Positions 44,118 to 53,339 of a stretch of DNA of 64,000 nt are shown piece by piece. The stretch lies in assembly GCF_029167105.1 (NCBI RefSeq), contig NZ_JARFML010000043.1:1-64000 (forward strand), given 5' to 3'. A program made the position numbers and the translations under genes. Position 1 is the first letter of the stretch. Each line of letters starts with the position of its first letter. A model generated the notes under the pieces. The model did no database searches. It was not told where the DNA came from and saw nothing but the letters and a program-made list of their open reading frames with translations. This stretch comes from Bradyrhizobium yuanmingense. Lineage in GTDB: Bacteria > Pseudomonadota > Alphaproteobacteria > Rhizobiales > Xanthobacteraceae.

Positions 44118-45059
44118 TCAGCTGGAGTCCCGCTCCGACGTCACGGCCGCAGCGAGCCATCCCCTCGCCTCCTCCGGCCTCACCCATTCGAAGTCCGGCA
44201 GCTGGTGCCGGAACCAGGTGAATTGCCGCTTGGCGTAATGGCGGGTATCGGCGCGGCCAATGCTGGCGGCCTCCTCCAGGCTGAGCTCGCCGCGCAGATG
44301 CCGGATCAAGGATGGCACGCCATGGGCCTTCATGGCCGGCAGCAGCGGATCGAGATGCCTGGCGGCGAGCCGCTCGACCTCCTCGAGCGCGCCGGCGCCC
44401 AGCATGGCATCGAAACGGGCATCGATGCGGGCATAGAGCTCGTCACGTTCGGGCGCGAGGAAGACCGCGCGAAATCTGTCCTTGGGCAGCAGCGGTGGCT
44501 GTCCCTCCCGCTGCCAATCGACCAGCGAACGGCCGGTTGCCTCGATCACCTCGAGCGCGCGGGCGATGCGGGTGCGGTCGCGCAGGTTCAATCGCTCGGC
44601 CGCGCGCGGATCGCGGGCTGCGAGTTCCGCGTGCAGCGCTTCGACGCCGTTCCGTTCCAGCCGCGCGCGCACATCCTCGCGCAACTCGGCAGGGATCGGC
44701 GGCACCACGGAGAGACCTGTGGTCAGCGCCTTGAAATAGAGCCCGGTGCCGCCGATGAAGATCGGCAGCCGTCGCTGAGCCCTCGCCTCGTCGAGCGCCT
44801 TCGCCGCATCGCTTACCCAGGCACCGGCCGAGAAATTCACGGCGACATCGACGTGGCCATAGAGACGATGCGGCACGAGCGCCTCGTCCGCAGCGGTCGG
44901 CCGCGCCGTGATGATGCGGAGGTCACGATAGACCTGCATGGAATCGGCATTGATGACGACGCCGCCGGCGGCGCGCGCAAGTTCGAGCGCCAGCGCCGAC
45001 TTGCCGCTGGCGGTCGGGCCTGCGATAAGCACGGCCTTGCTCGAATACCCCTCGCTCAC
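44118..45059 (-). CDS. miaA: tRNA dimethylallyltransferase
   Basis: The 313-residue enzyme adds the dimethylallyl group to A37 of tRNAs reading U-starting codons. The P-loop is AGPTASGKSALA (about 13-24), followed by the substrate-binding NADSMQVYRDL, and GGTGLYFKAL. GTG at 45059 is used as start. It diverges from serB with only 11 bases between the start codons, so its promoter must lie inside serB or starts are misplaced. Confidence 0.95.
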   Translation of the reverse strand: MSEGYSSKAVLIAGPTASGKSALALELARAAGGVVINADSMQVYRDLRIITARPTAADEALVPHRLYGHVDVAVNFSAGAWVSDAAKALDEARAQRRLPIFIGGTGLYFKALTTGLSVVPPIPAELREDVRARLERNGVEALHAELAARDPRAAERLNLRDRTRIARALEVIEATGRSLVDWQREGQPPLLPKDRFRAVFLAPERDELYARIDARFDAMLGAGALEEVERLAARHLDPLLPAMKAHGVPSLIRHLRGELSLEEAASIGRADTRHYAKRQFTWFRHQLPDFEWVRPEEARGWLAAAVTSERDSS

Positions 45060-45070
45060 GAAAACCTCAA

Positions 45071-45976
45071 ATGTCCCTCGTCGCCACGCTGATCTGCAAC
45101 CCTGACAATCCCGCGCTCGACTCGACCATCGTCGATGGCGCCCGCGCCGTGCTGCCGCAGGCGGCGCCCGCGCACTGGCTGTTCGACGGGGTTGCGGTCG
45201 ACATCCCCTTCGGCGCGGACAGTAACCTCGAAGGCGACCGCAACGCCATCGAGCAGCGGCTCCGCGAGCTCCGCGGCGATTTGCCCATCGACATCGTCGT
45301 GCAGCCTGTTGGCTTCAGGCGCAAGAAGCTTTTTCTCGCCGACATGGATTCCACCATGATCGGCCAGGAATGCATCGACGAGCTCGCCGATTTCGTCGGG
45401 GTCAAGGCGCATGTCGCAGACATCACCGAGCGTGCGATGCGCGGCGAGATCGAGTTCGAGCCGGCGCTGCGCGAGCGCGTCGCGCTGCTCAAGGACCTGC
45501 CCGCCAGCGCGGTCGACGAGGTCCTGGCCAAGCGCATCACGCTGACGCCGGGCGGCCGCGAGCTGGTCGCCACCATGCGCGCGAACGGCGCCTATACCTG
45601 CCTCGTCTCCGGCGGCTTTACATTGTTCACGCGCGCGGTCGCCGCCAAGATCGGCTTCCAGGAGAACCGCGCCAACGAGCTCGTCGTGCGCGACGGCAAG
45701 TTCACCGGCGAAGTGAAGGAGCCGATCCTGGGCCGCGCGGCGAAGCTCGCGACCTTGGTGGACCTGATGGAATCGTTCGATCTCGACGACATCGACTCGG
45801 TCGTGGTCGGCGACGGCGCCAACGATCTCGCGATGATCCAGGCGGCGGGTCTGGGCGTGGCGTATCACGCCAAGCCGGCGGTGGCTGCCGCCGCGGCCGC
45901 GCGGATCGATCACGGCGACCTCACCGCGCTGCTGTATGCACAGGGCTATCGGCGCGACGAGTTCGTGGAGGGGTAA
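45071..45976 (+). CDS. serB: Phosphoserine phosphatase
   Basis: The last step of serine synthesis. The 301-residue HAD enzyme has the nucleophile motif FLADMDSTMIGQE (DxDST, near residue 92), SGGFTLFTRAVA as motif II, and GDGANDLAMIQAAGLGVAYHAKP as motif IV. About 75 residues precede the catalytic domain, as in the rhizobial type. It lies head-to-head with miaA. A dispersed repeat separates it from convergent degP. Confidence 0.95.
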   Translation: MSLVATLICNPDNPALDSTIVDGARAVLPQAAPAHWLFDGVAVDIPFGADSNLEGDRNAIEQRLRELRGDLPIDIVVQPVGFRRKKLFLADMDSTMIGQECIDELADFVGVKAHVADITERAMRGEIEFEPALRERVALLKDLPASAVDEVLAKRITLTPGGRELVATMRANGAYTCLVSGGFTLFTRAVAAKIGFQENRANELVVRDGKFTGEVKEPILGRAAKLATLVDLMESFDLDDIDSVVVGDGANDLAMIQAAGLGVAYHAKPAVAAAAAARIDHGDLTALLYAQGYRRDEFVEG

Positions 45977-45990
45977 AGCCTCCCCTCTCG

Positions 45991-46094
45991 CTGTCATCGC
46001 CCGCGAAGGCGGGCGATCCAGTATTCCAGAGCAGCGAAGCTAGAACCGAGAAGCCGCGGCGTACTGGATGCCCCGCCTTCGCGGGGCATGACAG
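45991..46094. repeat. Dispersed palindromic repeat between convergent genes
   Basis: The 104-bp element runs from CTGTCAT (45991-45997) to ATGACAG (46088-46094) with two GC-rich hairpins inside (CGCCCGCGAAGGCGGGCG and CCCCGCCTTCGCGGGG). This is a familiar type of Bradyrhizobium intergenic element. It may also serve as the terminator for serB and degP. Confidence 0.65.
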
Positions 46095-46119
46095 TTGAGT
46101 GTGGGACGAACAGCGCCCC

Positions 46120-47643
46120 TTACTGCACGCTCAGCGCGACGAACCGCAGCTCGCCCTCGCCGTTCGAGACCAGCAGCAGCACCGATTTCTTGCCGTCCTT
46201 CTTGAGCTGATCGACCCGCTTCTGGATGTCGGCGCCGCTCGACACCGCCTCCTGTGCCACCTCGACGATGACGTCGCCGGCGGACAGGCGCTTTTCGGCG
46301 GCGTCAGAATTGGCGTCGACATTGGTGACGACCACGCCCTTGACGCTGTCCTTGATCTTGTAGCGCGTGCGCAGATCCTTGCTCAGGGCGGCGAGATCGA
46401 GGCCGAGCGCCTTCTGCGTCACCGGCTTCTCCGGCGCTGGCTCGTCGGTCTTCACCGCCGCCTGCACCTTGTCGGCATCCTGGAGGCGGCCGAGCGTGAC
46501 CTTCTTGGTCTCCTCCTGGCCCTTGCGGATGATGACGACGTCGACCTCCTTGCCGACCGCGGTGTCGGCGACGACGCGGGACAGGTCCTTCGGGTCCTTG
46601 ACGTCCTTGCCGTCGAACTTGACGACGACGTCGCCGGGCTCGATGCCGGCGGGCTTGGCCGGGCCCTTGTCGTCGACGCCGGCGACCAGCGCGCCGCGCG
46701 CGGGCTTGATGTTGAGGCTTTCGGCGATCTCGTCGGTGACGCTCTGGATGCGCACGCCGAGCCAGCCGCGGCGCAGCTCGCCGAATTGGCGGAGCTGGTC
46801 GACGACGCCCACCACCGTCTTCGACGGCACGGCGAAGCCGATGCCGATGGAGCCGCCGGACGGCGAGATGATCAGCGTGTTGACGCCGATGACGTCGCCG
46901 TCGAGGTTGAACAGCGGTCCGCCGGAATTGCCGCGGTTGATGGAAGCGTCGGTCTGGATGTAGCTGTCGTACGGCCCCGAGGAGATGTCGCGGTTCTTGG
47001 CCGAGACGATGCCGGCCGTCACCGTGCCACCGAGACTGAAGGGATTGCCGATCGCCACCACCCAGTCGCCGAGGCGCAGCTTGTCGCTATCGCCGAACTT
47101 CACCGCGACCAGCGGCTTCGGCGGCTTGATCCTGAGCACGGCGAGATCGGTCTTCTTGTCGACACCGACCAGCTCGGCTTTGATCTTGGTGCCGTCGTTG
47201 AGGATGACGTGGATCTCGTCGGCATCCGCAATGACGTGGTTGTTGGTGACGACGACGCCCGCCGTGTCGATGATGAATCCGCTTCCGAGCGAGTTGGTCT
47301 TGCGCGGCGGGTTGTCGCTGCGCTCGCCGCCCTTGCTGCCGCCACCGGGACCCCGGCGGTTCTTGAAGAAGTCGTCGAAGAACTCCTCGAACGGCGAGCC
47401 GGGCGGCAGTTGCGGCATGGTGTTGCTGCCGCCCCCCTTGGCTTCGACCGTCTGCGAGGTCGAGATGTTGACCACCGCGTCGATCACCTTCTCGGCGACG
47501 TCGGCGATGCCATCCGGTCCACGCGCATGGGCCGGCGCGCCGAACGCGCTGCAAGCACCGATGGCGAGCGCAACCAGCCCAAGTCGAACACCAAATCGCG
47601 CGCGGCGGCGCGAGCGGGACGGGGCAATGGTGGCAGCGGTCAT
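46120..47643 (-). CDS. degP: DegP/MucD-type periplasmic serine protease
   Basis: The 507-residue protein has a signal peptide (MTAATIAPSRSRRRARFGVR, cleaved near AHA), a trypsin-like domain with triad His136 (VTNNHVIADA), Asp166 (KKTDLAVLRIK) and Ser240 (RGNSGGPLF), and two PDZ domains (about residues 300-390 and 420-500). It degrades or refolds damaged envelope proteins. GGAGATCACA precedes the ATG. It is last in the hflK-hflC-DUF2065 direction, a familiar rhizobial quality-control cluster. Confidence 0.95.
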   Translation of the reverse strand: MTAATIAPSRSRRRARFGVRLGLVALAIGACSAFGAPAHARGPDGIADVAEKVIDAVVNISTSQTVEAKGGGSNTMPQLPPGSPFEEFFDDFFKNRRGPGGGSKGGERSDNPPRKTNSLGSGFIIDTAGVVVTNNHVIADADEIHVILNDGTKIKAELVGVDKKTDLAVLRIKPPKPLVAVKFGDSDKLRLGDWVVAIGNPFSLGGTVTAGIVSAKNRDISSGPYDSYIQTDASINRGNSGGPLFNLDGDVIGVNTLIISPSGGSIGIGFAVPSKTVVGVVDQLRQFGELRRGWLGVRIQSVTDEIAESLNIKPARGALVAGVDDKGPAKPAGIEPGDVVVKFDGKDVKDPKDLSRVVADTAVGKEVDVVIIRKGQEETKKVTLGRLQDADKVQAAVKTDEPAPEKPVTQKALGLDLAALSKDLRTRYKIKDSVKGVVVTNVDANSDAAEKRLSAGDVIVEVAQEAVSSGADIQKRVDQLKKDGKKSVLLLVSNGEGELRFVALSVQ

Positions 47644-47787
47644 TGTGATCTCCAGGCAAAAGGGATTCGGCGCCAGACTGCGCTCGAACGGGGGCGCGGC
47701 GCAAGCGCGGAGCTTAACAGGCCTCAAGAGCCCGATAATACGGCGAAAACCAGTCTGGCGCCTTCACTTTGGCGTTGGGCCGAAGGC

Positions 47788-47994
47788 TTAAATCGGGCGC
47801 CGCATAACCCAGATCAGGACCAGGCCGGCCACGGCCGAGCCAATCCCGACCGCCCGCAGGATGTTGTCCGGCGTGGCGATGGCGCTTTTCATGGCTTTGC
47901 GCATCCAGTTTGGACTGGCCGCGAACATCAAGCCTTCGAGGACGAACAGGATGCCTAGGCCGATGAGGAAGTCGGCGAACGCAATGGACCTCAT
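47788..47994 (-). CDS. DUF2065 small membrane protein
   Basis: The 68-residue protein has two helices (LIGLGILFVLEGLMFAA and AVGIGSAVAGLVLIWVM) with a basic loop between. It matches DUF2065 (YjeT-like), usually found next to hflC. The function is unknown. It lies between hflC and degP. Confidence 0.88.
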   Translation of the reverse strand: MRSIAFADFLIGLGILFVLEGLMFAASPNWMRKAMKSAIATPDNILRAVGIGSAVAGLVLIWVMRRPI

Positions 47995-48066
47995 CGGAAT
48001 GGAACCTCCCGCTATGCTGTTCTTGTCTGGACGAAGGGCGGCGAAATCCGCCGCCCTTTGTCTAAC

Positions 48067-48963
48067 TTACGGCTTCGCCGGCGTCTCGGTTGCCATCTTG
48101 CCGGACGGGTTACTGAAGTACCGGAAGAAATCCGAGTCCGGCCGCAGCAGGAAGCGGGTGTCGTTCGAACGCAGCCCGTTCTCATAGGCCGTCATCGACC
48201 GGTAGAACGCGAAGAAGTCGGCGTCCTTGCCGTAGGCTTCCGCAAACAGGCGGTTGCGCTCGGCATCGCCCGCACCGCGGGTCTGCTCGGCCTGCGAATT
48301 GGCCTCAGCGATGATGACGGTCGCCTCGCGGTCGGCCCTGGACCTGATCTCCTGAGCCTTCTGTCCACCCTGTGCCCGGAACTCGGCGGCCTCGCGCTCA
48401 CGCTCGGTCTTCATGCGCAGGTAGACCGCCTGGCTGTTCTGCTCCGGCAGGTCGGCGCGGCGGATCCGGACGTCGACGACCTGAATGCCGTAGCCGTCGG
48501 CCTCGCGGTCGAGCTGGTCGCGAATGCGCAGCATCAGCTTCTCGCGGTCGTCGCGCACCACGTTGATGAAGGTGACCTCGCCGAGCACGCGGCGCAGCGC
48601 CGCGTTCAGGAGCGTGGTGAGCTGGATGTTGGCAGCCTGGATCGAGCCAACGCTCTGATAGAAGCGCAGTGCGTCCTTGATGCGGTAGCGCGCGAAGGCG
48701 TCGACCACGAGCCGCTTCTGGTCGGAGGCGATCGCCTCTTGCGACGGGTTCTCCAGATCGAGAATTCGCTTGTCGATGTTGATCACCGAGTTCCACGGCG
48801 CCTTGAAGTGCAGGCCGGGCGCGGTGACGACGTCGACCGGCCTGCCGAACTGGAGCACGATCGTCTGCTCGGTCTGCTGCACGGTGAACAGCGACATATA
48901 AGCCACGACCAGGACCAGGAGCAGCCCGAGCAGCGTGACGAAACCTGTAGCCGGAGACCTCAT
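48067..48963 (-). CDS. hflC: HflC, FtsH-modulating SPFH membrane protein
   Basis: The 298-residue protein has one N-terminal helix (VTLLGLLLVLVVAYMSLF) and an SPFH/band-7 domain (LHFKAPWNSVINIDKRILDL). With HflK it forms a large ring that limits FtsH protease access. Its ATG overlaps the hflK stop (ATGA). The coiled-coil region with EREREAAEFRAQGGQKAQEI is normal for the family. Confidence 0.95.
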   Translation of the reverse strand: MRSPATGFVTLLGLLLVLVVAYMSLFTVQQTEQTIVLQFGRPVDVVTAPGLHFKAPWNSVINIDKRILDLENPSQEAIASDQKRLVVDAFARYRIKDALRFYQSVGSIQAANIQLTTLLNAALRRVLGEVTFINVVRDDREKLMLRIRDQLDREADGYGIQVVDVRIRRADLPEQNSQAVYLRMKTEREREAAEFRAQGGQKAQEIRSRADREATVIIAEANSQAEQTRGAGDAERNRLFAEAYGKDADFFAFYRSMTAYENGLRSNDTRFLLRPDSDFFRYFSNPSGKMATETPAKP

Positions 48964-50096
48964 CGGTTGCCTCCGCTAGAGGGCTGACCGGCGGTAGGCG
49001 GCCGCCTGCTCGTCAACTCGCCAAGGGGCAGATAGGGCACGATGCCCTGGCCCGAAGACCCGCCGTCATAGACCAGCTTGTCGGCGCCGCCGAGCACGCG
49101 CTCCATCGTCTCCAGATAAATCCGTTCTCGCGTCACGTCGGGCGCCTTCTTGTATTCCTCGTAAACCTTCAGGAAGCGCGCGCTCTGGCCCTTGGCCTCG
49201 GCGACCGCCTGCTCCTTGTAGCCTTCGGCGTCCTGCAGGATCTTGGCCGAGCGTCCGCGCGCCTGCGGCACGACCTGGTTGGCGTAGGTCTGCGCTTCGT
49301 TCTGCAGCTGCTCCTGATTGGCGCGGGCCGCCTGGACGTCGCGGAAGGCATCGATCACCTGCGCGGGCGGATCGACCTTCTGCATCTGCACCTGGGTGAT
49401 CTGAATGCCGGCGCCGTAGCTGTCCAAAGTCTTCTGGATCAGCTCGTGCACGCCTTGCTCGGTGACGTTGCGCGCTCCGGTCAGGATCGGCTGGATCTGA
49501 GACCGGCCGATCACCTCGCGCATCGCGCTCTCGGCAACCGCCTTCACGGTGCCCTCGGGATTCTGGATGTTGAAGAGGAAATCACCAACACCGTCCGGCT
49601 TGATACGCCAGAGCACGGTGAAATCGACGTCGACGATGTTCTCGTCGCCGGTCAGCATCAGGCTCTCTTCCGGCACGTCGCGGATCGAGCGGCCGCGCCG
49701 CGCCGGATCCTCTATCACCGTCATGCCGATGGAGGTGGTGTTGACGCGCAGCGCCTTCGGCAGCAGCACGGTCTCGATCGGATAAGGCAGATGATAGTTC
49801 AGGCCCGGCTGCACGGTGCGCACGTGCTTTCCGAAGCGCATCACGACGCCGAGCTCTTCGGACTGCACGCGGAAGAAGCCCGACAGCAGCCAGAATGCGA
49901 CGATCAGCAGGATGATCAGCGTGATGCCGATGCCGGAGAAATAACCGCCCGGCATGATCTGCTGGAGGCGGTCCTGGCCGCGCCGCAGAAGGTCTTCCAG
50001 ATCCGGCGGCCTCGGCCCGACCGGTTGCGGGCCTGAGCCCCACGGTCCCTTTGGACCCGAGCCCCACGGGCCACCGCCCTGATTCTTCCACGGCAT
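48960..50096 (-). CDS. hflK: HflK, FtsH-modulating SPFH membrane protein
   Basis: The 378-residue protein has a Gly/Pro-rich cytoplasmic start (MPWKNQGGGPWGSGPKGPWG), one helix (GIGITLIILLIVAFWLLSGF) and a band-7 domain. GAGGAG upstream supports the ATG at 50096 rather than an in-frame extension to 50129. It forms an operon with hflC. Confidence 0.95.
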   Translation of the reverse strand: MPWKNQGGGPWGSGPKGPWGSGPQPVGPRPPDLEDLLRRGQDRLQQIMPGGYFSGIGITLIILLIVAFWLLSGFFRVQSEELGVVMRFGKHVRTVQPGLNYHLPYPIETVLLPKALRVNTTSIGMTVIEDPARRGRSIRDVPEESLMLTGDENIVDVDFTVLWRIKPDGVGDFLFNIQNPEGTVKAVAESAMREVIGRSQIQPILTGARNVTEQGVHELIQKTLDSYGAGIQITQVQMQKVDPPAQVIDAFRDVQAARANQEQLQNEAQTYANQVVPQARGRSAKILQDAEGYKEQAVAEAKGQSARFLKVYEEYKKAPDVTRERIYLETMERVLGGADKLVYDGGSSGQGIVPYLPLGELTSRRPPTAGQPSSGGNR

Positions 50097-50224
50097 TCGA
50101 CGTTCTCCTCGGCAGGGTGGAATTGCCACCGCCCGCTTTGTCCGGTCCGGCTTTATAGGGGACCGGCAAGTCCCTTACAACGCAGCCTTGACCGTCCTCC
50201 GAGCTATGCTCGGGCACGAAAAAG

Positions 50225-50242
50225 TCAATGTAAACATTGACG
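50225..50242. promoter_or_regulatory. 18-bp palindrome before hflK
   Basis: GTCAATGTAAACATTGAC has perfect 8-bp arms and a 2-base centre. It lies 130 bases before the hflK ATG, just beyond folA's end, and looks like a TetR- or GntR-type operator. No such regulator is adjacent. Confidence 0.5.
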
Positions 50243-50249
50243 AAAGCGG

Positions 50250-50759
50250 TTAATGGCCGCGCCGCCGACGATATGTCACATAGGACAGGTCGGCGCTGTC
50301 GTCGGGGCCGGACGGATGGCGGATGCGTTCGACCTCGTCCCATTCCGCCTTGTCGATGTCGAAATGCGTGTCCCCTTCGGGGCGCGCGTGCACTTCGGTG
50401 ATCTCGAGACGATCGGCACGACCGAGCCATTGCCGGTAGATCTCGGCGCCGCCGATCACCGCGATCTCAGTGACCGAACGCCGCAGGGCGTCGCCGCGCG
50501 CGACCGCCTCGGCATCCGCTGGCGACGTCGTGACGATGGCCCCATTGGCGCGATAGGCCGGATCGCGCGTGACCACGATGTTGGTGCGGCCCGGCAGCGG
50601 CCGGCGCAGGGTCTCGAAGGTCTTGCGGCCCATGATCACCGGCTTGCCGATCGTCAGCGCCTTGAAGCGCGCCATATCGGACTTCAATCGCCACGGCATC
50701 GCATTGCCCGCGCCGATGACGCCATTCTCTGCGATGGCGACGACGAAGACGATCTCCAT
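50250..50759 (-). CDS. folA: Dihydrofolate reductase
   Basis: The 169-residue enzyme reduces dihydrofolate to tetrahydrofolate with NADPH. Family blocks are VFVVAIAENGVIGAGNAMPWRL, the substrate-contacting DMARFKALTIGKPVIMGRKTFETL and VIGGAEIYRQWL. The start overlaps the GNAT stop by one base (TGATG) and follows GGAG. It completes the thymidylate cycle with thyA, two genes upstream. Confidence 0.95.
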   Translation of the reverse strand: MEIVFVVAIAENGVIGAGNAMPWRLKSDMARFKALTIGKPVIMGRKTFETLRRPLPGRTNIVVTRDPAYRANGAIVTTSPADAEAVARGDALRRSVTEIAVIGGAEIYRQWLGRADRLEITEVHARPEGDTHFDIDKAEWDEVERIRHPSGPDDSADLSYVTYRRRRGH

Positions 50760-51244
50760 CAGGCAGAGCTCCCGGCAAGCTGAGTCAGCGCAGGCCCGGT
50801 GACCCGGCACAGCGTCCAGTCGTCCATCATGACCGCGCCGATCGATTTGTAGAACGCGATCGAGGGTGCGTTCCAGTCGAGGACCGCCCATTGCAGGCGC
50901 GACCAGCCGTTGTCGACGCACTCCCTGGCGAGATAGGCCAGCAGCGCCTTGCCGAGGCCCTTGCCCCGATGTGACGGCCGCACATAGAGATCTTCGAGAT
51001 AGATGCCGTGGCGGCCGCTGAAGGTGGAGAAATTGAGAAACCACACCGCGAAGCCGACCGGCGCACGGTCCCACTCCGCGATCGCGCAATAGAGCTGCGG
51101 CCGCTCGCCGAACAGCGCGTCGGCGATGTCAGCCTCGGTCGCCTCCACCTCGTGCGACAGCTTTTCGTACTCGGCGAGCTCGCGGATGAAGGAGAGAACG
51201 AGCCCAGCCTCTCCGGGCTGCGCACGGCGGATGGTGAGCGACAT
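50759..51244 (-). CDS. GNAT-family N-acetyltransferase
   Basis: The 161-residue protein has the acetyl-CoA loop RPSHRGKGLGKALL (about 92-105) and the diamine acetyltransferase-like N terminus TIRRAQPGEAGLVLSFIREL with EYEK. Its pattern is like spermidine/thialysine acetyltransferases. It lies between thyA and folA in the same operon. The substrate is not known. Confidence 0.87.
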   Translation of the reverse strand: MSLTIRRAQPGEAGLVLSFIRELAEYEKLSHEVEATEADIADALFGERPQLYCAIAEWDRAPVGFAVWFLNFSTFSGRHGIYLEDLYVRPSHRGKGLGKALLAYLARECVDNGWSRLQWAVLDWNAPSIAFYKSIGAVMMDDWTLCRVTGPALTQLAGSSA

Positions 51245-51250
51245 AGGGCG

Positions 51251-52045
51251 CTAGACCGCCACTTCCGCCTTGATGTGCGGATGCGGATCGTAGCCGACGA
51301 GTTCGAAGTCCTCGTAGCGGAAGGAGAAGATGTCCTTCACATCGGGATTGATCCGCATCACCGGCAGCGCGCGCGGGGCGCGGCTGAGCTGCAGCCTCGC
51401 CTGCTCCAGATGGTTGGAGTAGAGATGAGTGTCGCCGAGCGAATGCACGAAGTCACCGGGCTTCAGGCCTGTGACCTGCGCGACCATCATGGTGAGCAGC
51501 GCGTAAGAGGCGATATTGAAGGGCACGCCGAGAAACACGTCGGCCGAGCGCTGATAGAGCTGGCAGGACAGCTTGCCGTTCGCGACATAGAACTGGAACA
51601 GCAGGTGGCAGGGCGGCAGCGCCATCTTCTCGACGTCGGCCGGATTCCAGGCGGTGACGATCAGGCGGCGGGAATCAGGAGTGCGCTTGATCATGTCGAT
51701 GACATTGGCGATCTGGTCGATGCTGCGTCCGTCGGCGGTGGGCCAGGAGCGCCATTGATGGCCGTAGACCGGGCCGAGATCGCCATTGGCGTCCGCCCAC
51801 TCGTCCCAAATGGTGACGCCGTTGTCGCGCAGATATTTGATGTTGGTATCGCCCTTCAGGAACCAGAGCAGCTCATGCACGATCGCTTTCAGCGGCAGCC
51901 GCTTGGTCGTCAGCATCGGGAAGCCGGCCGACAAATTGAAGCGCATCTGGTGGCCGAACACCGACAGCGTGCCGGTGCCGGTCCGGTCGGTCTTCTCGGC
52001 GCCGTCGGAAAGAATCCGCTCGAGCAGGTCCTGGTACTGGTGCAT
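51251..52045 (-). CDS. thyA: Thymidylate synthase
   Basis: The 264-residue enzyme, the same length as E. coli ThyA, methylates dUMP using methylene-tetrahydrofolate. The nucleophile is Cys146 in MALPPCHLLFQFY, and RRLIVTAWNPADV and the C-terminal KAEVAV are typical. The ATG at 52045 gives the standard N terminus MHQYQDLLERIL. It heads the thyA-GNAT-folA operon. Confidence 0.96.
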   Translation of the reverse strand: MHQYQDLLERILSDGAEKTDRTGTGTLSVFGHQMRFNLSAGFPMLTTKRLPLKAIVHELLWFLKGDTNIKYLRDNGVTIWDEWADANGDLGPVYGHQWRSWPTADGRSIDQIANVIDMIKRTPDSRRLIVTAWNPADVEKMALPPCHLLFQFYVANGKLSCQLYQRSADVFLGVPFNIASYALLTMMVAQVTGLKPGDFVHSLGDTHLYSNHLEQARLQLSRAPRALPVMRINPDVKDIFSFRYEDFELVGYDPHPHIKAEVAV

Positions 52046-52166
52046 GTTGCGACTGAGCCTTTGGGGAGGCGGCGAACTTAGCGACACCCCCAGCGCTGCG
52101 ACAGCGGCGATTCGCTGTCTCCGTCGATTATACCCGGAAAAGTGAGTGTTCCCGGCACAAACGACA

Positions 52167-52193
52167 AGGGGCGAAACTCAGCGTTCCGCCCCT
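52167..52193 (-). terminator. Hairpin after tctC
   Basis: AGGGGCG (52167-52173) pairs with CGCCCCT (52187-52193), with further partial pairing inside. It lies 26 bases past the tctC stop. No long T run is seen. Confidence 0.55.
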
Positions 52194-52218
52194 CGCCTAG
52201 CGCCTTGATCGCCTTCGC

Positions 52219-53199
52219 TTAATTTGCCGGCTTGAGCACCGGGCTCCACTTCGCGATCTCGCTCTTGACTAGGGTCGCCAGCGCCTCCGGGGTTCGGTCC
52301 TTCGGCCCGGGGATGACGCTGCCGAGCTCGAGCAGGCGCTTCTTCACCGTCTCGTCGTCGAGCGCCTTGACGACGGCGGCGTTCACGCTTGCCACGATCG
52401 CCGGCGAGGTTCCCTTGGGCGCGAACATCGCGTTCCAGGCCTGAGCCTGGAATGCCGGCAGGCCAGCTTCCGCCGTGGTCGGCACGTTCGGCAGCGACGG
52501 GTTGCGCTCGGCCGTGGCGATTGCATAGGCCTTGATGGTGCCGGCATTGATCTGCGGCACGGCGTTGACGATCTGGTCGCACATGTAGTCGACTTGACCC
52601 CCGACCAGCGCGTTCATCGCAGGTCCCGTGCCATTGAAGGGCACGCCGACCGGCTTGATGTCGAGGATGGAGTGAAGGAGCTCGCACGAGACGTGCGAAA
52701 CCGAGCCGACGCCGGCATGCGCGGCGTTCACCTTCTCGGCATTCGCCTTCACATAGGTGACGAACTCCTTGAGGTCCTTCGGCGGAAAGTCCTTGCGGGC
52801 CAGGATCAGGATCGGCGTGCCGGCCAGCAGTGCGATCGGCACGAAGTCCTTCTCGGGGTGATAGGCCAGCTTCGGATAGAGCGGAACGGAGGCGGCATGC
52901 GTGCCCATATGCCCGGTGATCAGCGTATAGCCATCGTTGGCCGCACGCGCGGCACGCGTCGTGGCGGTGGTGCCGCCGGCGCCGACCACGTTCTCGATGA
53001 TGATGCTCTGCCCCAGCGTCTGCGCCATATGCCCGGTGACGATGCGTGTGATCACGTCAGTCGGCCCGCCGGCCGCGAACGGCACGATCACGGTAATGTT
53101 GCGCGTCGGATAGGTCTGCGCCTCAGCCGTTGCGATGAAGGCGCCCACCGATGCCATCACTGCTGCACATGCGCCTGTGAGCGCGCGAATGAACGTCAT
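52219..53199 (-). CDS. tctC: Tripartite tricarboxylate transporter binding protein (TctC/Bug)
   Basis: The 326-residue periplasmic protein has a signal peptide (MTFIRALTGACAAVMASVGA) and the Bug fold start YPTRNITVIVPFAAGGPTD, then ENVVGAGGTTATTRAARAANDGYTL. AAGGGAGGATCGCC precedes the ATG at 53199. It delivers its ligand to TctAB. Bug proteins bind carboxylates and many other acids; the ligand is not evident. It is separated from tctA by a hairpin, so its dose may be set separately. Confidence 0.92.
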   Translation of the reverse strand: MTFIRALTGACAAVMASVGAFIATAEAQTYPTRNITVIVPFAAGGPTDVITRIVTGHMAQTLGQSIIIENVVGAGGTTATTRAARAANDGYTLITGHMGTHAASVPLYPKLAYHPEKDFVPIALLAGTPILILARKDFPPKDLKEFVTYVKANAEKVNAAHAGVGSVSHVSCELLHSILDIKPVGVPFNGTGPAMNALVGGQVDYMCDQIVNAVPQINAGTIKAYAIATAERNPSLPNVPTTAEAGLPAFQAQAWNAMFAPKGTSPAIVASVNAAVVKALDDETVKKRLLELGSVIPGPKDRTPEALATLVKSEIAKWSPVLKPAN

Positions 53200-53224
53200 G
53201 GCGATCCTCCCTTTGGACATAATA

Positions 53225-53250
53225 AAATGCCGGCCCAAAGGCCGGCATTT
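53225..53250 (-). terminator. Strong hairpin between tctA and tctC
   Basis: AAATGCCGGCC (53225-53235) and GGCCGGCATTT (53240-53250) pair over 11 bp with a 4-base loop, about 90 bases after the tctA stop. On the minus strand it ends in a short T run. It may end the tctBA message partly or stabilise it, giving separate tctC expression. Confidence 0.7.
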
Positions 53251-53339
53251 CCATTTCACAAAGCCGTAACACAAGTCGATTCGACTTCCGAATGCGGCGC
53301 GCCGACGCAGGACCGAAGCCGGCGCAGGCGCACACACCA

